A stretch of DNA of 64,000 bases from NCBI GenBank assembly GCA_032717465.1, contig CM064713.1, forward strand, positions 5,786,001-5,850,000, given 5' to 3'. Under the pieces are notes generated by a model. It had not been told where the DNA came from, did not search any database, and saw nothing but the letters and a program-made list of their open reading frames with translations. Within the stretch, counting starts at the first letter, position 1. Every line of letters begins with the position of its first letter. Both the position numbers and the translations under genes were made by a program. Source of the DNA: Coenobita brevimanus. Taxonomy: Eukaryota > Arthropoda > Malacostraca > Decapoda > Coenobitidae. Positions 54,301 through 63,745 of the stretch are shown here, one piece after another.

Positions 54301-55142
54301 CACCTCTTGAAATCCTCCAGCAAAATCATCTGCTTAAATTTACCAAAATCAGAATCCACATTCTTAGAATTTAACCACTGCTCTAACAGATCTTCTTTGA
54401 TTTTTGCATACTCAACATGGGATTGCTTATCTTGCTTGTAAGTTGTCCTAAATTTTACTCTATAGGCTTCAGGAACAAGCTCATAGGCCTTAAGAATCAA
54501 GCTCTTAACTACATCATAATTATCAGATTGATACTGAGGCAAAGATGCATAAGTTACTTGAGCTTTACCGGTGAGAACAGTTTGAAGGAGTACTGGCCAA
54601 TACTTTTTAGACCAATTAAAACCTGTATCTACCCTCTCAAACAACTGAAAATACTTTGTTAAATCAGATTCATTAAAAGGAGGGACAAGTTTAACATTTT
54701 TAGCCACATCAAAATCATCAGAGCTAGATGATCCAGTTCCACCTTGTTTCATGCGATACTCATGGTCTGCCTGAATCCTAGCAAGTTCAACTTGTGCGTG
54801 AAACTCAGCCTCCTTAACATCAGCCTCCTTAGCACGTGCTTGAAATTCAGCTTCCTTCACACGAGCCTCCTGCAGGGCTAGCTGTAACTTAGCTAATTCA
54901 ATCTGCGTTTGCTCATTTGGAGGAGTTACATTAAACAAGCTTTCATTAATCATGTCAACAATTTGATCTTTAGAATGATGAGAGCGAACAGCAATTCCCA
55001 ATTGTTGAGCAACAAGCTTAAGTTCATTCTTTGTTCTGTTTTCTACATCCAACACTGTTTGCACATTTGACAAAAAATCTTTGGCTTCATCAAGTGTAGT
55101 AATAGTAGACATAATTAATAAGTAACAGTCACAAAATATCAA
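51363..55142 (-). CDS. Gag-Pol fusion of element F (protease, integrase, partial RT)
   Basis: One open frame of 1259 codons; the real start is probably the Met at 55112 (MSTITTLDEAK). Residues about 1-340 are gag: a SAP-like start (KNELKLVAQQLGI), a coiled coil rich in KEAEFQAR repeats, then a capsid-like part (YFQLFERVDTGFNW). A CCHC zinc knuckle CTYCSKLGHTTERC lies near residue 360. Protease active site DTGA is near 462. Integrase: zinc-binding H-H-C-C with CKSCHTCQ (about 715), catalytic Asp in LVDIVGPLPK, Asp in QSDRGSNF, Glu in ALERYHQTLK. RT blocks follow (SPVTLVPKPGG, CIDYRRVNQ, FDLLKGYWQVPM). After VMPY the sequence jumps into 3' untranslated and LTR sequence, so the YxDD box and RNase H are absent. 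It cannot reverse-transcribe itself but could be mobilised by an intact relative. Confidence 0.85.
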   Translation of the reverse strand: MIFCDCYLLIMSTITTLDEAKDFLSNVQTVLDVENRTKNELKLVAQQLGIAVRSHHSKDQIVDMINESLFNVTPPNEQTQIELAKLQLALQEARVKEAEFQARAKEADVKEAEFHAQVELARIQADHEYRMKQGGTGSSSSDDFDVAKNVKLVPPFNESDLTKYFQLFERVDTGFNWSKKYWPVLLQTVLTGKAQVTYASLPQYQSDNYDVVKSLILKAYELVPEAYRVKFRTTYKQDKQSHVEYAKIKEDLLEQWLNSKNVDSDFGKFKQMILLEDFKRCIYKDVSLYLDEKRIDNLSDAAVLADEYVLTHKRYSKEKGKAESKYVASTQSTGNRKENKDDVSQEVNTSFTSRFQKSKCTYCSKLGHTTERCFRRQRDVNKKESLNIQSIGLVSTLERSHNSLTELTEPALTGNLNSHDGAPLLSSNVGDTLKSSCANFLSDGFVSPLDSNDRKSVQIYRDTGACQSLMLTSVLGSNVNSSDETVILQGVGNNYFSVPLCRVNLESGFVNGSVMVGLVETLPMSGVTFLLGNDIGGSQVCPAPQLSSEPVAATHDCDVPDVFPACAVTRAKSKVTGDLEDDDDDDVILADTFLANLDHSPDEAVPRSVDNLSRQELVELQVADPELKGLANSAYSEEESAGASTCYYVKSGVLMRKWRPPTASADCEWEVVHQVVIPRVCRQDIIRVAHDSSLAGHLGVRKTVARILKHFRDVSWYCKSCHTCQVVGKCNQTEKVAPLVPIPPFEAPFTRVLVDIVGPLPKTSSGFSYVLTLIDMATRYPEAIPLRNISAKNVIKEMLGFFTKFGLPKEVQSDRGSNFMSNVFKQSLKELGITQITSSAYHPQTQGALERYHQTLKSMLKKYCLEHQKDWDKGLPFVVFAARESPNESLGFSPFELLFGHEVRGPLKLLKECWLSEEDDVNLLEYVMKFKERLSTALQLARENLGAAQKMKTWYDKKSRLRHFQPGDQVLILLPVHGQPLQAKFSGPYFVEKKLSDVNYVIATPDRRKNKQLCHINMLKLYHRRDENNPVCTVAVPPESASEAPPCSMSLSDSLGKNPDIMNDLQTKLSHLPPKERQEFSALLQEYPQVFRATPGRTTVLMHDVDVGDAKPIKLPPYRVNPVKVPLIQKELGYLLDHKMIEPCQSEWSSPVTLVPKPGGSQWLCIDYRRVNQITKTDTYPLPRVEDCIDKIGKARYISKFDLLKGYWQVPMTERAREISCFVTLGKTFAWSVMPYTDCFRVIRNFLCKFLFSLWGGVT

Positions 55143-55196
55143 GCAATATCCTTATGATAATATCCTGAATATCCTGATGAGAGGTCGCCAAATTTA

Positions 55197-55978
55197 TGTT
55201 ACGGAACAGAGAAAGATAACGTACGCTTTAAGTGAGAATACTAAGAGTCACTACTGTCCCGTAAAGTTCCAGGTTCAAAACAAAAGAGTTAGGTAAAATT
55301 ACAAGTTAAAGTTTAATGCTCAAACTAACAACAAAACATTCAGGACTCATAAGGATAATGTAATGGCAAATAAACAGGTTAAATATATGGTTAACTGCAA
55401 TAGCCTCTATTAACACGAAATTAGCAAGAGTAAATTTATCTAAGTCAGCCCTGATAAAATGAGATACCAGATAATACTCAGTGAATGCCAGATAAATTAT
55501 TACAGCTACAGACTATTATCAAAAATGACTGACATAAAACCCAACATTAATCAAAAATCTCACTAGGCCTAAGAATTAACCTTATGCTACACAGTACAAG
55601 AAAAAATGCAACAACAGTGATACTCAAATTACACACAGCTGCTAGATGATTGGAGATTTCTTGAGCACTCAATAATAACGGTACAGGGGAGGACAGAGAT
55701 GTGAACAAAATGAGGAGCAGATCTAAGTGGCAACGATGCAGAGACTGAGCTCATTATATAGGGGCCGGCAGAGCTTGATACAACTTGTAAGAAGGACGCG
55801 CAAATGAAGCCATGGGGACAAAGAGTTGACAATCCTGCTCTAAATAACAGAGAGAACGACTTACTCTACTATAACGGTAGAAGGGGGGAACTGAGGCAGA
55901 ACACGCTCGTGATCAAACATGCAGCATACTGTGCGTTAAAATTACACAAAGGATGATGAAATCATAGGCTATGTAACA
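55197..55978 (-). repeat. 5' LTR of element F
   Basis: 782 bp, TG...CA termini on either strand. Flanked on the right by ATAT and then a (GA)n run. Confidence 0.95.
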
Positions 55979-55982
55979 ATAT

Positions 55983-55983
<1 letters not shown>

Positions 55984-56026
<43 letters not shown>
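55984..56026. repeat. (GA)n microsatellite
   Basis: About 42 bp of GA. Confidence 0.95.
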
Positions 56027-56027
<1 letters not shown>

Positions 56028-56281
56028 ATCTTGCACATGATGCAGGACTTAAAGTTAATATCTGGTTTATGGTTTAAACGTGCTCATTATGTGCTGTGGC
56101 AATATTAATACTTGACTCTGTTTTCATTATTTTTTTATGGAGAGAAAGAGAGAGAGATGGTGAAGGGGATGGCGAGGGGGACAGGAGAAGGAAAACAAAA
56201 AGGGATGAAGAGGAAGAGATAGAAATTAGTAAATAAAAGTCAGTTAAAGAAAAAGTGAGCACATGAGACGGAGATACTAAC

Positions 56282-56413
56282 CACTCTGCAAATGATGTAT
56301 GCCCAGGGGTCGAAAATCTGGTTGAGAGAAACTAAACGCACGGCCACCAGCTCAAGCATGTGGTCGGAACTTTTCACGTGCGGTCCCCACATTGGGTTGA
56401 TGACCAAGATTAA
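56282..56413 (-). CDS. GPCR exon with third extracellular loop and TM7
   Basis: 132 nt after acceptor CCCTCCAACAG. Encodes LILVINPMWGP and the TM7 box RLVSLNQIFDPWAYI. A donor GTTAGT at 56281 would splice to an unseen tail exon; otherwise the frame reads on to a stop at 56240. Confidence 0.8.
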
Positions 56414-58910
56414 CTGTTGGAGGGTTAAATAGGGGTTGTTAATGGGGTGTTTCACGTGATGGAACTGGGTCATTTGCAGTTTGAATACTAAGTCATGGTT
56501 CCAAGAAATTCGATGATTTTTAAGTGTGGGGTAGTAATGATGTCATGGTTATGAGATAAGAATGAATCTTCTTGGTTACTAGACTTTTGGTTTATCCTGG
56601 CCTGGATTTGTCATGTCCATCTTGAATAATGAGTTGCTAGATTAAATGCATACTCCTTTGATTTCACTATCTTTGTATTTTCTCATCTTGAATGCCAAGT
56701 TTCAACAGTAGATTAACACTAGACTATGATGCCGTAGTCGGCTTGCATTCATCTGATGGAACCGGCTCAGTACTACAACTTGAATACTAAGTCATAATTG
56801 CATTAGTAAGTCTCCTTGGTTACTATAGCGCATATTTTTTTTCTTACTTGACAAAGACCCCGAACTTCTTTCAGCTCGGTTGGCCCAGATATTCGTCCTT
56901 TTACCGCATATTTCACGTGGTTCGGTGGCAGAATAAGACAAATCTTTGGGACTACATTCTTTCCGTAGCACTTCTTTTAGACAATCACCATGTTCTAATG
57001 TTAATTTGTTGTTTCATCTGAGAACTGAAGGTGAAGATATGAATATTTAAATCCACATTAAAGTAAAAGGTGGAGGGGGAAGTAAGGTTTTTATGGCTGG
57101 TTTGAGGAATTTATGGTTTGTCTGCATTTCTGTCTTAAGTGATTTGCCTACTCTCTTGTCTGCTTATCTGTTCTCCATTTTCTCTTTCCTCCCCTTTTTT
57201 CCTCGCTCATTCCTTTCCTGCCTCTCTCCTTCCCCTTCACTGTATGCCATATACCTCCATCCTGCCTGCGTGGTCTTTCTACTTCATTTCCACTCTGTAC
57301 CAAACTAGCATCCCACCTCACCTATCTTCCTATTTACGTGCTTGCCTATCCTCGCACCTTCCTGCCTACCCTTCTGCGTCTCCCTTCCCTACTCCCATCA
57401 GAGAGCCCCCACGAGATAGTAATGGTGAAAGCAAGAATGATGACAAAAAACTTACCACCATCCGCAACACATGACATCCTCAGCATCCAAGCTCACCCAC
57501 CTTCTTACCTGCCTTTCTACCTACCTCTTTACCCATCTCCACAGCCTGCTTGTCTGTCCTCCTACTTCCCTCCTACCTTTCTGCCTTCCCATCTGCCTTA
57601 CTCACATCAAACAACACCCAGGAGACGGAAAAAACAAGCATGACGCAGCTCGTCGTCTGTGGTATCCTACCTCCCTATACCTACGTCTCTGCATAGTATC
57701 CCACCAGTTTGCACATCTTCCTTCCCTCCTGCCTCTCCAGCTGTCTTACATTAAACAGCGCCCAGAAAACTCTAAAAAAAAAAAAAAAAAAAAAAAAAAT
57801 CAACTCCCTACCAACTTAGTATCATACGTAACTCATTTTCCTACTTTTTTTTTTTTCCTACTCTTCTCTCTCCCCAGCTGCCTTACTCACATCAGAAAGG
57901 GCCAGTGAGTCAGGAAAAAGAAGCGTAATGACTATGAAAAGTATCTGAAGTTTATGGTCTGTGTTATCCTGCATCATCTACGAGGGTATGTTCCTATCTG
58001 TCTTTCTACCTATTTTCCAACTGGCTACCTATCCTCCTACCTTCTGCTTACCCTCTTGCATCTCCAGCTGCCTTACTTACATCAAATAGCGACCATGATA
58101 CAGTAAAAACAAGCGTGATGACGACGAGGAGAACTACCATTTGTAGCTCGTGATCTGTGTGGCCTTTCGATGGCTGACCCAGGCGGGATGGTACTCGACG
58201 AGACACACGCATACGCAGCAGCGTGCCTTGGGGTTGAGGAAGTGGATAGATTATTTGACGGATAGACAGACAGACAGATGGATAGACAGATAGATAGACA
58301 AACAGTGAGTGGGTGAGTGAGTGCAAGTTGCTTCTATTTTGTCATCAAAATATTTGCATGACCTAACAACTCACACCTAAGGGTGGATAGTGACTGACAT
58401 ACCCCAAGTGTGAAGCAGACGTATTTGAACTGTAGGGGAATTTTTATTCGTGATTATACACGCACATAATCAAGATTATAAATAAATATAAGATATATCC
58501 AAGAAATAAAGTATGTACAACCATGGAAGCACAATATATTAGATTGTACAAGCACTCACCGACAACGAGGACGTTACAGACGACGATGGTGAGTAGATTG
58601 ACCCCATTGATAACTCCCAGTGTGGTGGTGTAGATGCGTTGGGTGAGTGGGGTGCCGGGGCAGGTGTGTAAGTTAGTGAAGCACCAGGTGTTGGGGTACT
58701 GCAGGTAGAACTGGCCCACGTCGAACAAGGGTAGAAGGGAGAACACTGAACAGAACACCCAAATGCTTCCAATTAGGTATCTGTTGGAGGTATAGAACAC
58801 AGGAAATGTTTAATGGGGGGAGGAAAGATGAGTGAGGTTTGGGAAAGAGAAACGATGGGGGAAAAGCACTGAGGTACCCTCAGCAGTGTAAATAAATAAA
58901 TGAATATATT

Positions 58911-58957
<47 letters not shown>

Positions 58958-59223
58958 GCTCGCTGGTGCAGTGGTAACGCTCTCGCTTGCCAACTGGTGG
59001 ACGGGAGTTCGCGCCTCGCTCAGGTTGCGAAAAGTTTCACTGACGAAGTGGGTGGTTACTGTCCCCCTTGAGCAAGGGGACGGGTGTGTGCGTGTGTGAA
59101 GGTCACAGCCTTGCCCTTAGATCGGACTATATGAGCTCTCAGCTCCCTTCCGGGAGGGTAAAAGCTGACGATCACGACCATCAAGTGATCCTGACCGACC
59201 CGGTGAATTACACCTTTGTGCAG

Positions 59224-59275
<52 letters not shown>

Positions 59276-61923
59276 GTCATATCCATTTCATCGTACTTCC
59301 CCTTATCTTTCTTCTGTATTGCCGTTCTTAACTTTATCTTGCACATTTCTTTTCCTTTATTCTGCTTTCATCCATTGTCCTTCGTTCTTGTCAATTTTGT
59401 TCCTTCTTTCTCTTTTCTTCCCCCCCCCCTCTTTTTTATTTTCCCTGCTCAGTGCCCCTTTTGTTCCTTCTTTTTCTTTTCTCCACCATTTACTCTCTTT
59501 CCCTCCCCTCTCTCCCCCTCCTTTCATCCTTCTCTTCTCCTCCTGCCTCCCTCCTCCCCCCATCCCCTTCCCCCTCTCCCCCCACCTCTTCTTATCTACC
59601 AGGGCATCTCTAAGTATATGTCATTATAAGGTAAATAAGATACTGGAAAACGTGTTGTCTTAGTAATGGAGTGATAAGTAGGCTGGGGCGGGGTGGTGCA
59701 AGGGATAAGGTGAGGTAGGGGAAGAGTAGGGTAGAGAGGAGGGGGAAAGACTGAGACAGGGTGAGGCAGGGTGAAGTAAGGGAAAAGTGAGACAGGGTGG
59801 GAGTGTTGCAGGGTGAGGGTGAATCAGAGTGTAGTAGGGGAAGAGTGAGGTAGGGTGAGGTAATGTGAGACTGTGGCAGGGTAAGGGTGAATTAGGGTGT
59901 AGTAGGGGAAGAATGAGGTAGCGGGAGAGTGAGGCAGGATGTGGCAGGATGAAGTAAGGGAAGAGTGAGGCAGGGTGAGGTAGGATGGGAGTGTGAAAGG
60001 GTGAAGGTAAATCAAGGTGAAGTAGGGGAAGAGTGAGGTAGGGTGAGGCAGGTCATATTTAGATGTACAAGGAAGATGGTGCAGTGTTAAGAAGAGAGGC
60101 AGCGAAGGGCAGGGCTAATTTGAGTGTACATGGAGGGTGAGGCAGGGTGAAATAGGTATAAATTAGGTGTGTATTGAGAATGAGGCAGGACTAACTTGGG
60201 TATGTATGGTGTGGCAGGTTGAGGTAGGGCTAATTTGGGTGTGTATTAAGGGTGTGGCAGGGTGTGGTAGGTGAGACAGGGTGTGGCAGGATGAAGAGGG
60301 AGGGTGTCAGGCTGGATAGGCAATTTGCGTTAAAAGAGTTTGAACAAGGGTTGAGGGGAAGGAAGCGGTAGGCGGAGGGTTGGAGGGGGAGGGGGGAGAG
60401 AAAGGAGGAAAGGGGTAAATAAGAGGAGAGAGGGAGTGGATGGAAAAAGATAGGAAAGAGGAGGAAAAGAAGGAAAAGTAGAAGAGGAAAAAGAGGAAGG
60501 AAGATGGAAAGAGGAAGAGGACAAGGAATGAACAGAGGGAGAAGGAGGAAGAAAGGAGCTGGTTGATGAAGGGAATTAGAAAGGAGGAGAGGGAATGGGG
60601 AAAGAGGGAGAGGAAGAGAGGAGGGGTACAAGAGAAGGTGGGAAGCGGTAGTAGGAAAGGGTGTGAATGGAAGGAAATAGGAAGGAAAAGAAGGAGGGTT
60701 GGAAGAAGACAGAAGGGGGACAAGGGAGGAAAAGAAGTAGGAGGAGGAGGAGAAGGGAGTGGGCAGGAGGTTAATGGGAGACGCGCGCGCAAGCGAGCGA
60801 GCGAGAGAGAGAGAGAGAGAGAGAAGGGGAGAGTACTGAAGGGAGGTAGGGATGGGACCAGGAAAGGATGAGAGGGAGAGGAAGGAGGATGATGGGGTGA
60901 GGAGGTAAGAGGAAAAGAGGGGGGAAATTAGTGATGTAAGGGATACCCCTTAAGGGTACAGCAGGGAAGGAAGGTCGTTGGTACACTGAAAGCAGTGATG
61001 AGAAATAGGGAGGTGAGTATGGAAGTTAAGAAGTCACTGCATGATAGTATTGTGATCCCTACCCTGACGTATGGAAGCGAGGCATGGACCTTGGAAGAGG
61101 GGAACAAGTCAAGAGTGAGAGCAGTGGAAATGAGTTACTTGAGAGGAGCATGTGGAGTGACGTGGAGGGACAGGTTGACGAATGAAGAAGTGAAGGAACG
61201 CTGTGGGGTGGATGTGGATGTGGTTGAGAAGATTAGGAGAAATACACTGAGGTGGTTTGGACATGTGAAGAGAATGGAGAATGAATGACTGACTAAGAGG
61301 GTGTATGTAGGTGAGGTGGAGGGAGGGAGAGGGAGAGGTAGACCGAGGATGAGGTGGAGGGATGGAGTGAGAGGTATATGAGGGAGGGGGGGGTGAGTTG
61401 GGGGGAGGGTAGTCAAATGGTGGGTGACAGAGCGACTTGGAGGCGTTTTGTCTGCGGCCACCCTTTGCGGGATTAGGGCTTCGGGCTGTAGATAGATAGA
61501 TAGATAGAAGGGATACCCGGTACTTTTAGAGTGAAGGAGAAATGGGAGAGAGGTAAGGAGAAGGGCGGAGGGAGGGAGAAAGGAAAGAGGTAGAGGAGGG
61601 AAGAAAGGAGATAAGTAGAGATGAATGAAAGAAGAAAGGAGATAAGGGGGGAGGAAGGAAGGAAGGAAGGAAAGAAGGAGATAAGCAGGGAGGCAGAGGG
61701 AAGGGCAGAATAAAGAAACAGTGAAGGAGGGAGGAAAATAGATAAAGGAAGAGAGGAGGAGAAATGGAAGGAGCGAGGAAGGGATGGGAGAGGAATGGAG
61801 AGAAACAAAGAGGACGGAGGGCGGAGTGGAAGGAGGGTTGAAAGAAGAGGGAAGGAAGGGAGAAAGATAAAAGAAAGGAAGAAGGAAAGAGGAAAGGGAA
61901 TACTGAAATATAGGAAGACAAGA

Positions 61924-62011
<88 letters not shown>

Positions 62012-62822
62012 GAAAGTACGAAAACAACAATTATGACTCCCTCTCAGTAGGTCACTTTATTCATTAATTTAATTACTTTATCACATATTTATCTATTTAT
62101 GTATTCGTTTGTTTCCTTAATTAGCCTTATTTATTTATTTATTTATTTATATCCATTCTAATATTTATTTACGTATTATTTATTAATTTATTTCATCAGT
62201 TCAGTTATTGAGTTACGTATTTATTTGTTTACTTGCTCTTTGTTTACATGTCCTACGACGGACATACTTATTACGTCACGGCTCACACATTCTTCCGTTT
62301 TTGGTCTGTTTTCCAGCTGTAAAAGTGTTCGTATGCATTGGTGTAATCGCCGAGACAGAGTAGGGATACTTAAACTGTAAATCCACTGCAGGATAGGAGC
62401 TTCTGTTCGCAGGGAAACTGACAGCCAGGATTAACTTTTCCCCCAGCTGGTGAAGTGCGAATGAGAAAAGGGACAAAAGACATTCTATACTCCTTTTACT
62501 CTGACTTGGCCCAAAACTGCCATCTCCCCATCTTGCATACTGCACTGTAGCAAGATATTAACTCATAGATGGTGCTAATCACAAAGAAGTGCTGTGTAAA
62601 GGTTGCAGAGCCGTAGCATTGTTTCATTCTGCCATTGACCTATGGGAAATATGCTGCAAAAGGACGAAAACCTCTGCCAAGTTGTGATGAATGAACTATA
62701 GATTATTGCTTCACCTTCAGCTGAATAAAGTCGTCTGGTTATAAGAAGAATAAAATACCCTGGTAAGGAGATGGTACTTCGGGGTTAAAGCGAAACATTA
62801 TGAGATCGAATATTAAAGAGGA

Positions 62823-62887
<65 letters not shown>

Positions 62888-63745
62888 ACTATGGCTATTG
62901 AGTCTGCTCATGGATGGGCTGGTGAGAGAAGTAGGTTTTGGATACCGTGAAGTGAGCTGAAATTAAACCCTGAAATTCGATGACATATTGTCGTTCTATC
63001 TATCTGTCTATCCAGCTCTCTGTCTACGATTATTTGTCTGTCTCCAAACATTTTTTTTTATTCCTGCCCTTGCCTGTCTATACCTTTGCTTGATCCTATC
63101 TCAGCCTAGCCTATCTCTGATTCTGTCTAACCTGGCCCTGACCCCCACTCTTGCCTAACTCCATCTATGCCTGGCCCTTCCTCTACTTAGCCTGATTGTA
63201 CTGACCCCTTTCCCAACCCTTTCTGTTCCTGACCCCCCTCTGTGCCTTACCCTACCCCTGAATATACAACTCGTGCTTGACTCTCCGTTCCTGACTCCCC
63301 GTGCCTGACCCTGCTTCTGCCTGACCCCTTCCTGTTAGGTTAACCTTATCTGAACCTCTTAGGATTGGATATCATAGTCATAGTTTTCTTTATAACAAAC
63401 AGCCAAAGAAGGACCATTAGGTCTGTTGCAGTTTGCTTTACTTTATACTCCCTTGTATTCCATTTTACCTTTGAATTTACCTGAACCCTCTCTATTCACA
63501 CCCCTGCCTGACCTTCCTTGTTATCCTGCCAGTACCTGTCTCCATGTCTGATTCTGCCAAACCCTAATTCTACCCCCCCCCCCACCGTGTCATACGTACC
63601 TGCACCGTTCTATGGTGACGTGCCTGCCATAGAAGTACCCGTGACAGATGCCGAGGAACCTCTCCACCGCCATGGCCGCTACGGTGAAGTGCGTCACCAT
63701 ACACACCAGCACCATACTGAACCCATGGTAGTCGCATAGGCTCTT
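56282..63745 (-). CDS. Prostanoid-receptor-like GPCR, TM3 to TM7 (partial gene)
   Basis: Minus-strand join 63745-63600, 58780-58560, 58226-58081, 56413-56282 (215 codons in phase, GT-AG introns, phases 2, 1, 0). Exon 1 here: Cys before TM3 and AVERFLGI in place of DRY. Exon 2: TM4, then the prostanoid-type loop QYPNTWCF, and TM5. Exon 3: intracellular loop TLLRMR and TM6 (VFTVSWSLFD). Exon 4: third extracellular loop and TM7 VAVRLVSLNQIFDPWAYI, with the Arg that in vertebrate prostaglandin receptors binds the ligand carboxylate. The ERF variant, the TWCF loop and the R..S.NQI.DPW.YI box together point to prostaglandin receptors (EP-like). It would sit in the plasma membrane and signal through G proteins. 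The N-terminus with TM1-2 lies beyond the right edge; the C-terminal tail was not found. Confidence 0.85.
56600..57075 (-). repeat. Dispersed repeats DR1 and DR4, inverted
   Basis: TCGTCCTTTTACCGCATATT, GGCAGAATAAGACAAATC, TCCGTAGCACTTC (DR1) and AGTCTCCTTGGTTACTA near 56805 (DR4). They lie in the GPCR gene intron. Confidence 0.55.
57320..57965 (-). pseudogene. Four tandem partial copies of the GPCR TM6 exon
   Basis: On the minus strand, exon-end plus donor plus intron text (TTTGAT, GTRAGTAAGGCAGCTGG) recurs. Copy edges: 57891 (open, ITLLFPDSLALSD, donor GTGAGT), 57750 (VFWALFN, donor GTAAGA, upstream part replaced by a poly-T run), 57606 (SVSWVLFD, donor GTGAGT, about 20-bp deletion in the helix), 57397 (ISWGLSD, donor changed to GG). 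Spacings are 209, 144, 141 and 190 bp. Either decayed tandem exon duplications or alternative TM6 exons. Confidence 0.6.
57774..57800. repeat. A-run
   Basis: About 25 adenines (poly-T on the strand of the GPCR gene), replacing the front of one TM6-exon copy. Confidence 0.9.
58081..58226 (-). CDS. GPCR exon with third intracellular loop and TM6
   Basis: 146 nt after acceptor CAACCCCAAG; donor GTAAGT at 58080. Encodes TLLRMRVSRRVPSR and MVVLLVVITLVFTVSWSLFD. Diverged copies of its 3' half lie downstream at 57891, 57750, 57606 and 57397. Confidence 0.85.
58560..58780 (-). CDS. GPCR exon with TM4, second extracellular loop and TM5
   Basis: 221 nt after acceptor ACCTCCAACAG; donor GTGAGT at 58559. 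Encodes SIWVFCSVFSLLPLF, then QYPNTWCF, and LLTIVVCNVLVV. Confidence 0.9.
58914..59269 (+). mobile_element. tRNA-derived SINE with flanking (AC)n and (CT)n
   Basis: After (AC)n (58914-58956), the head GCTCGCTGGTGCAGTGGTAA has a pol III A box, with a B box GGAGTTCGCGCCTC about 30 bp on. A body of about 190 bp follows (including GATCACGACCATCAAGTGA), then the 3' end CAGATT and a (CT)n run at 59225-59269. Lies in the large intron of the GPCR gene. Confidence 0.8.
59270..59690. other. Pyrimidine-rich sequence without a gene
   Basis: TTCTCCCCTC-type low-complexity sequence in the GPCR intron. Overlapping long Ser/Pro/Leu frames are compositional. Confidence 0.6.
59690..60300. repeat. Purine-rich minisatellite GGGTGAGGTAGGGTGA
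   Basis: Variable units of 15-45 bp around GGCAGGGTGAGGTAGGG and AAGTAGGGGAAGAGTGAGG. Frames on the opposite strand are artefacts. Confidence 0.8.
60310..60930. other. GGAAGAGGAAAG-rich purine tract
   Basis: Low-complexity purine-rich DNA, with a CG/GA run (GCGCGCAAGCGAGCGAGAGA) at about 60783-60822. No gene. Confidence 0.7.
60949..61507 (+). mobile_element. 5'-truncated LINE copy with (GATA)n tail and 11-bp target duplication
   Basis: Encodes the end of an RT protein: LTYGSEAWTLEEGNKSRVRA, then RLTNEEVKERCGVDVDVVEK and LRWFGHVKRMENE (60995-61288), followed by a Gly/Arg-rich relic and the 3' untranslated region. It ends in TAGATAGATAGATA. It is flanked by AAGGGATACCC at 60938-60948 and 61508-61518. 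Same family as 26745 (minus). Confidence 0.85.
61508..61920. other. Purine-rich low-complexity sequence
   Basis: GGAAGGAAGG and GAGGGAGGAAA-type repeats; no gene. Confidence 0.7.
61925..62009. repeat. (GT)n microsatellite
   Basis: About 85 bp of GT. Confidence 0.95.
62490..62700 (+). repeat. Dispersed repeat DR1
   Basis: TTTTACTCTGACTTGGCCC, CCATCTTGCATACTGCACTG, AAGAAGTGCTGTGTAAAGG, AGGACGAAAACCTCTGCCAA. One of the best kept copies. Confidence 0.65.
62826..62886. repeat. (GT)n microsatellite
   Basis: About 60 bp of GT. Confidence 0.95.
63050..63560. repeat. CCTGACCC/CTGCCTGACC degenerate repeat
   Basis: Imperfect units around TGCCTGACCC and TGCCTAACCC in the GPCR intron, ending near the TM3 exon. 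Confidence 0.5.
63600..63745 (-). CDS. GPCR exon with TM3
   Basis: 146 nt after acceptor TCTACTTCAG; donor GTACGT at 63599. Encodes SLCDYHGFSMVLVC, TM3, and AVERFLGICHGYFYGRH. The Cys is the usual disulfide partner of the loop Cys in the next exon. Confidence 0.85.

Larger units (their letters stand above)
50589..55978 (-). mobile_element. Ty3/Gypsy retrotransposon F (Gmr1-like domain order), recent, pol-truncated
   Basis: Minus-strand element: 5' LTR 55978-55197, then a primer-binding site TGGCGACC (about 55190), one Gag-Pol frame 55142-51363, a polypurine tract GTGGGGAGGTG (51373-51383), and 3' LTR 51372-50589. LTRs (782 and 784 bp, TGTTACATAGCC...TCCGTAACA on the minus strand) differ at only a handful of positions, so insertion was recent. 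The target duplication is ATAT (50585-50588, 55979-55982). Integrase precedes reverse transcriptase, as in Gmr1-like elements. The second half of RT and RNase H are missing. Confidence 0.9.

Noticed and set aside
58957..59030. A functional tRNA gene
   Set aside because: A and B boxes are present, but the sequence does not close a tRNA cloverleaf by eye and continues into a SINE body with a tail.
59216..60871. Ser/Phe/Leu-rich and Glu/Lys/Arg-rich frames in the GPCR intron
   Set aside because: Low-complexity pyrimidine/purine tracts; opposite strands give equally long frames.
62276..62545. 89-codon minus-strand frame as an exon
   Set aside because: It overlaps dispersed repeat DR1 and has no recognisable domain.
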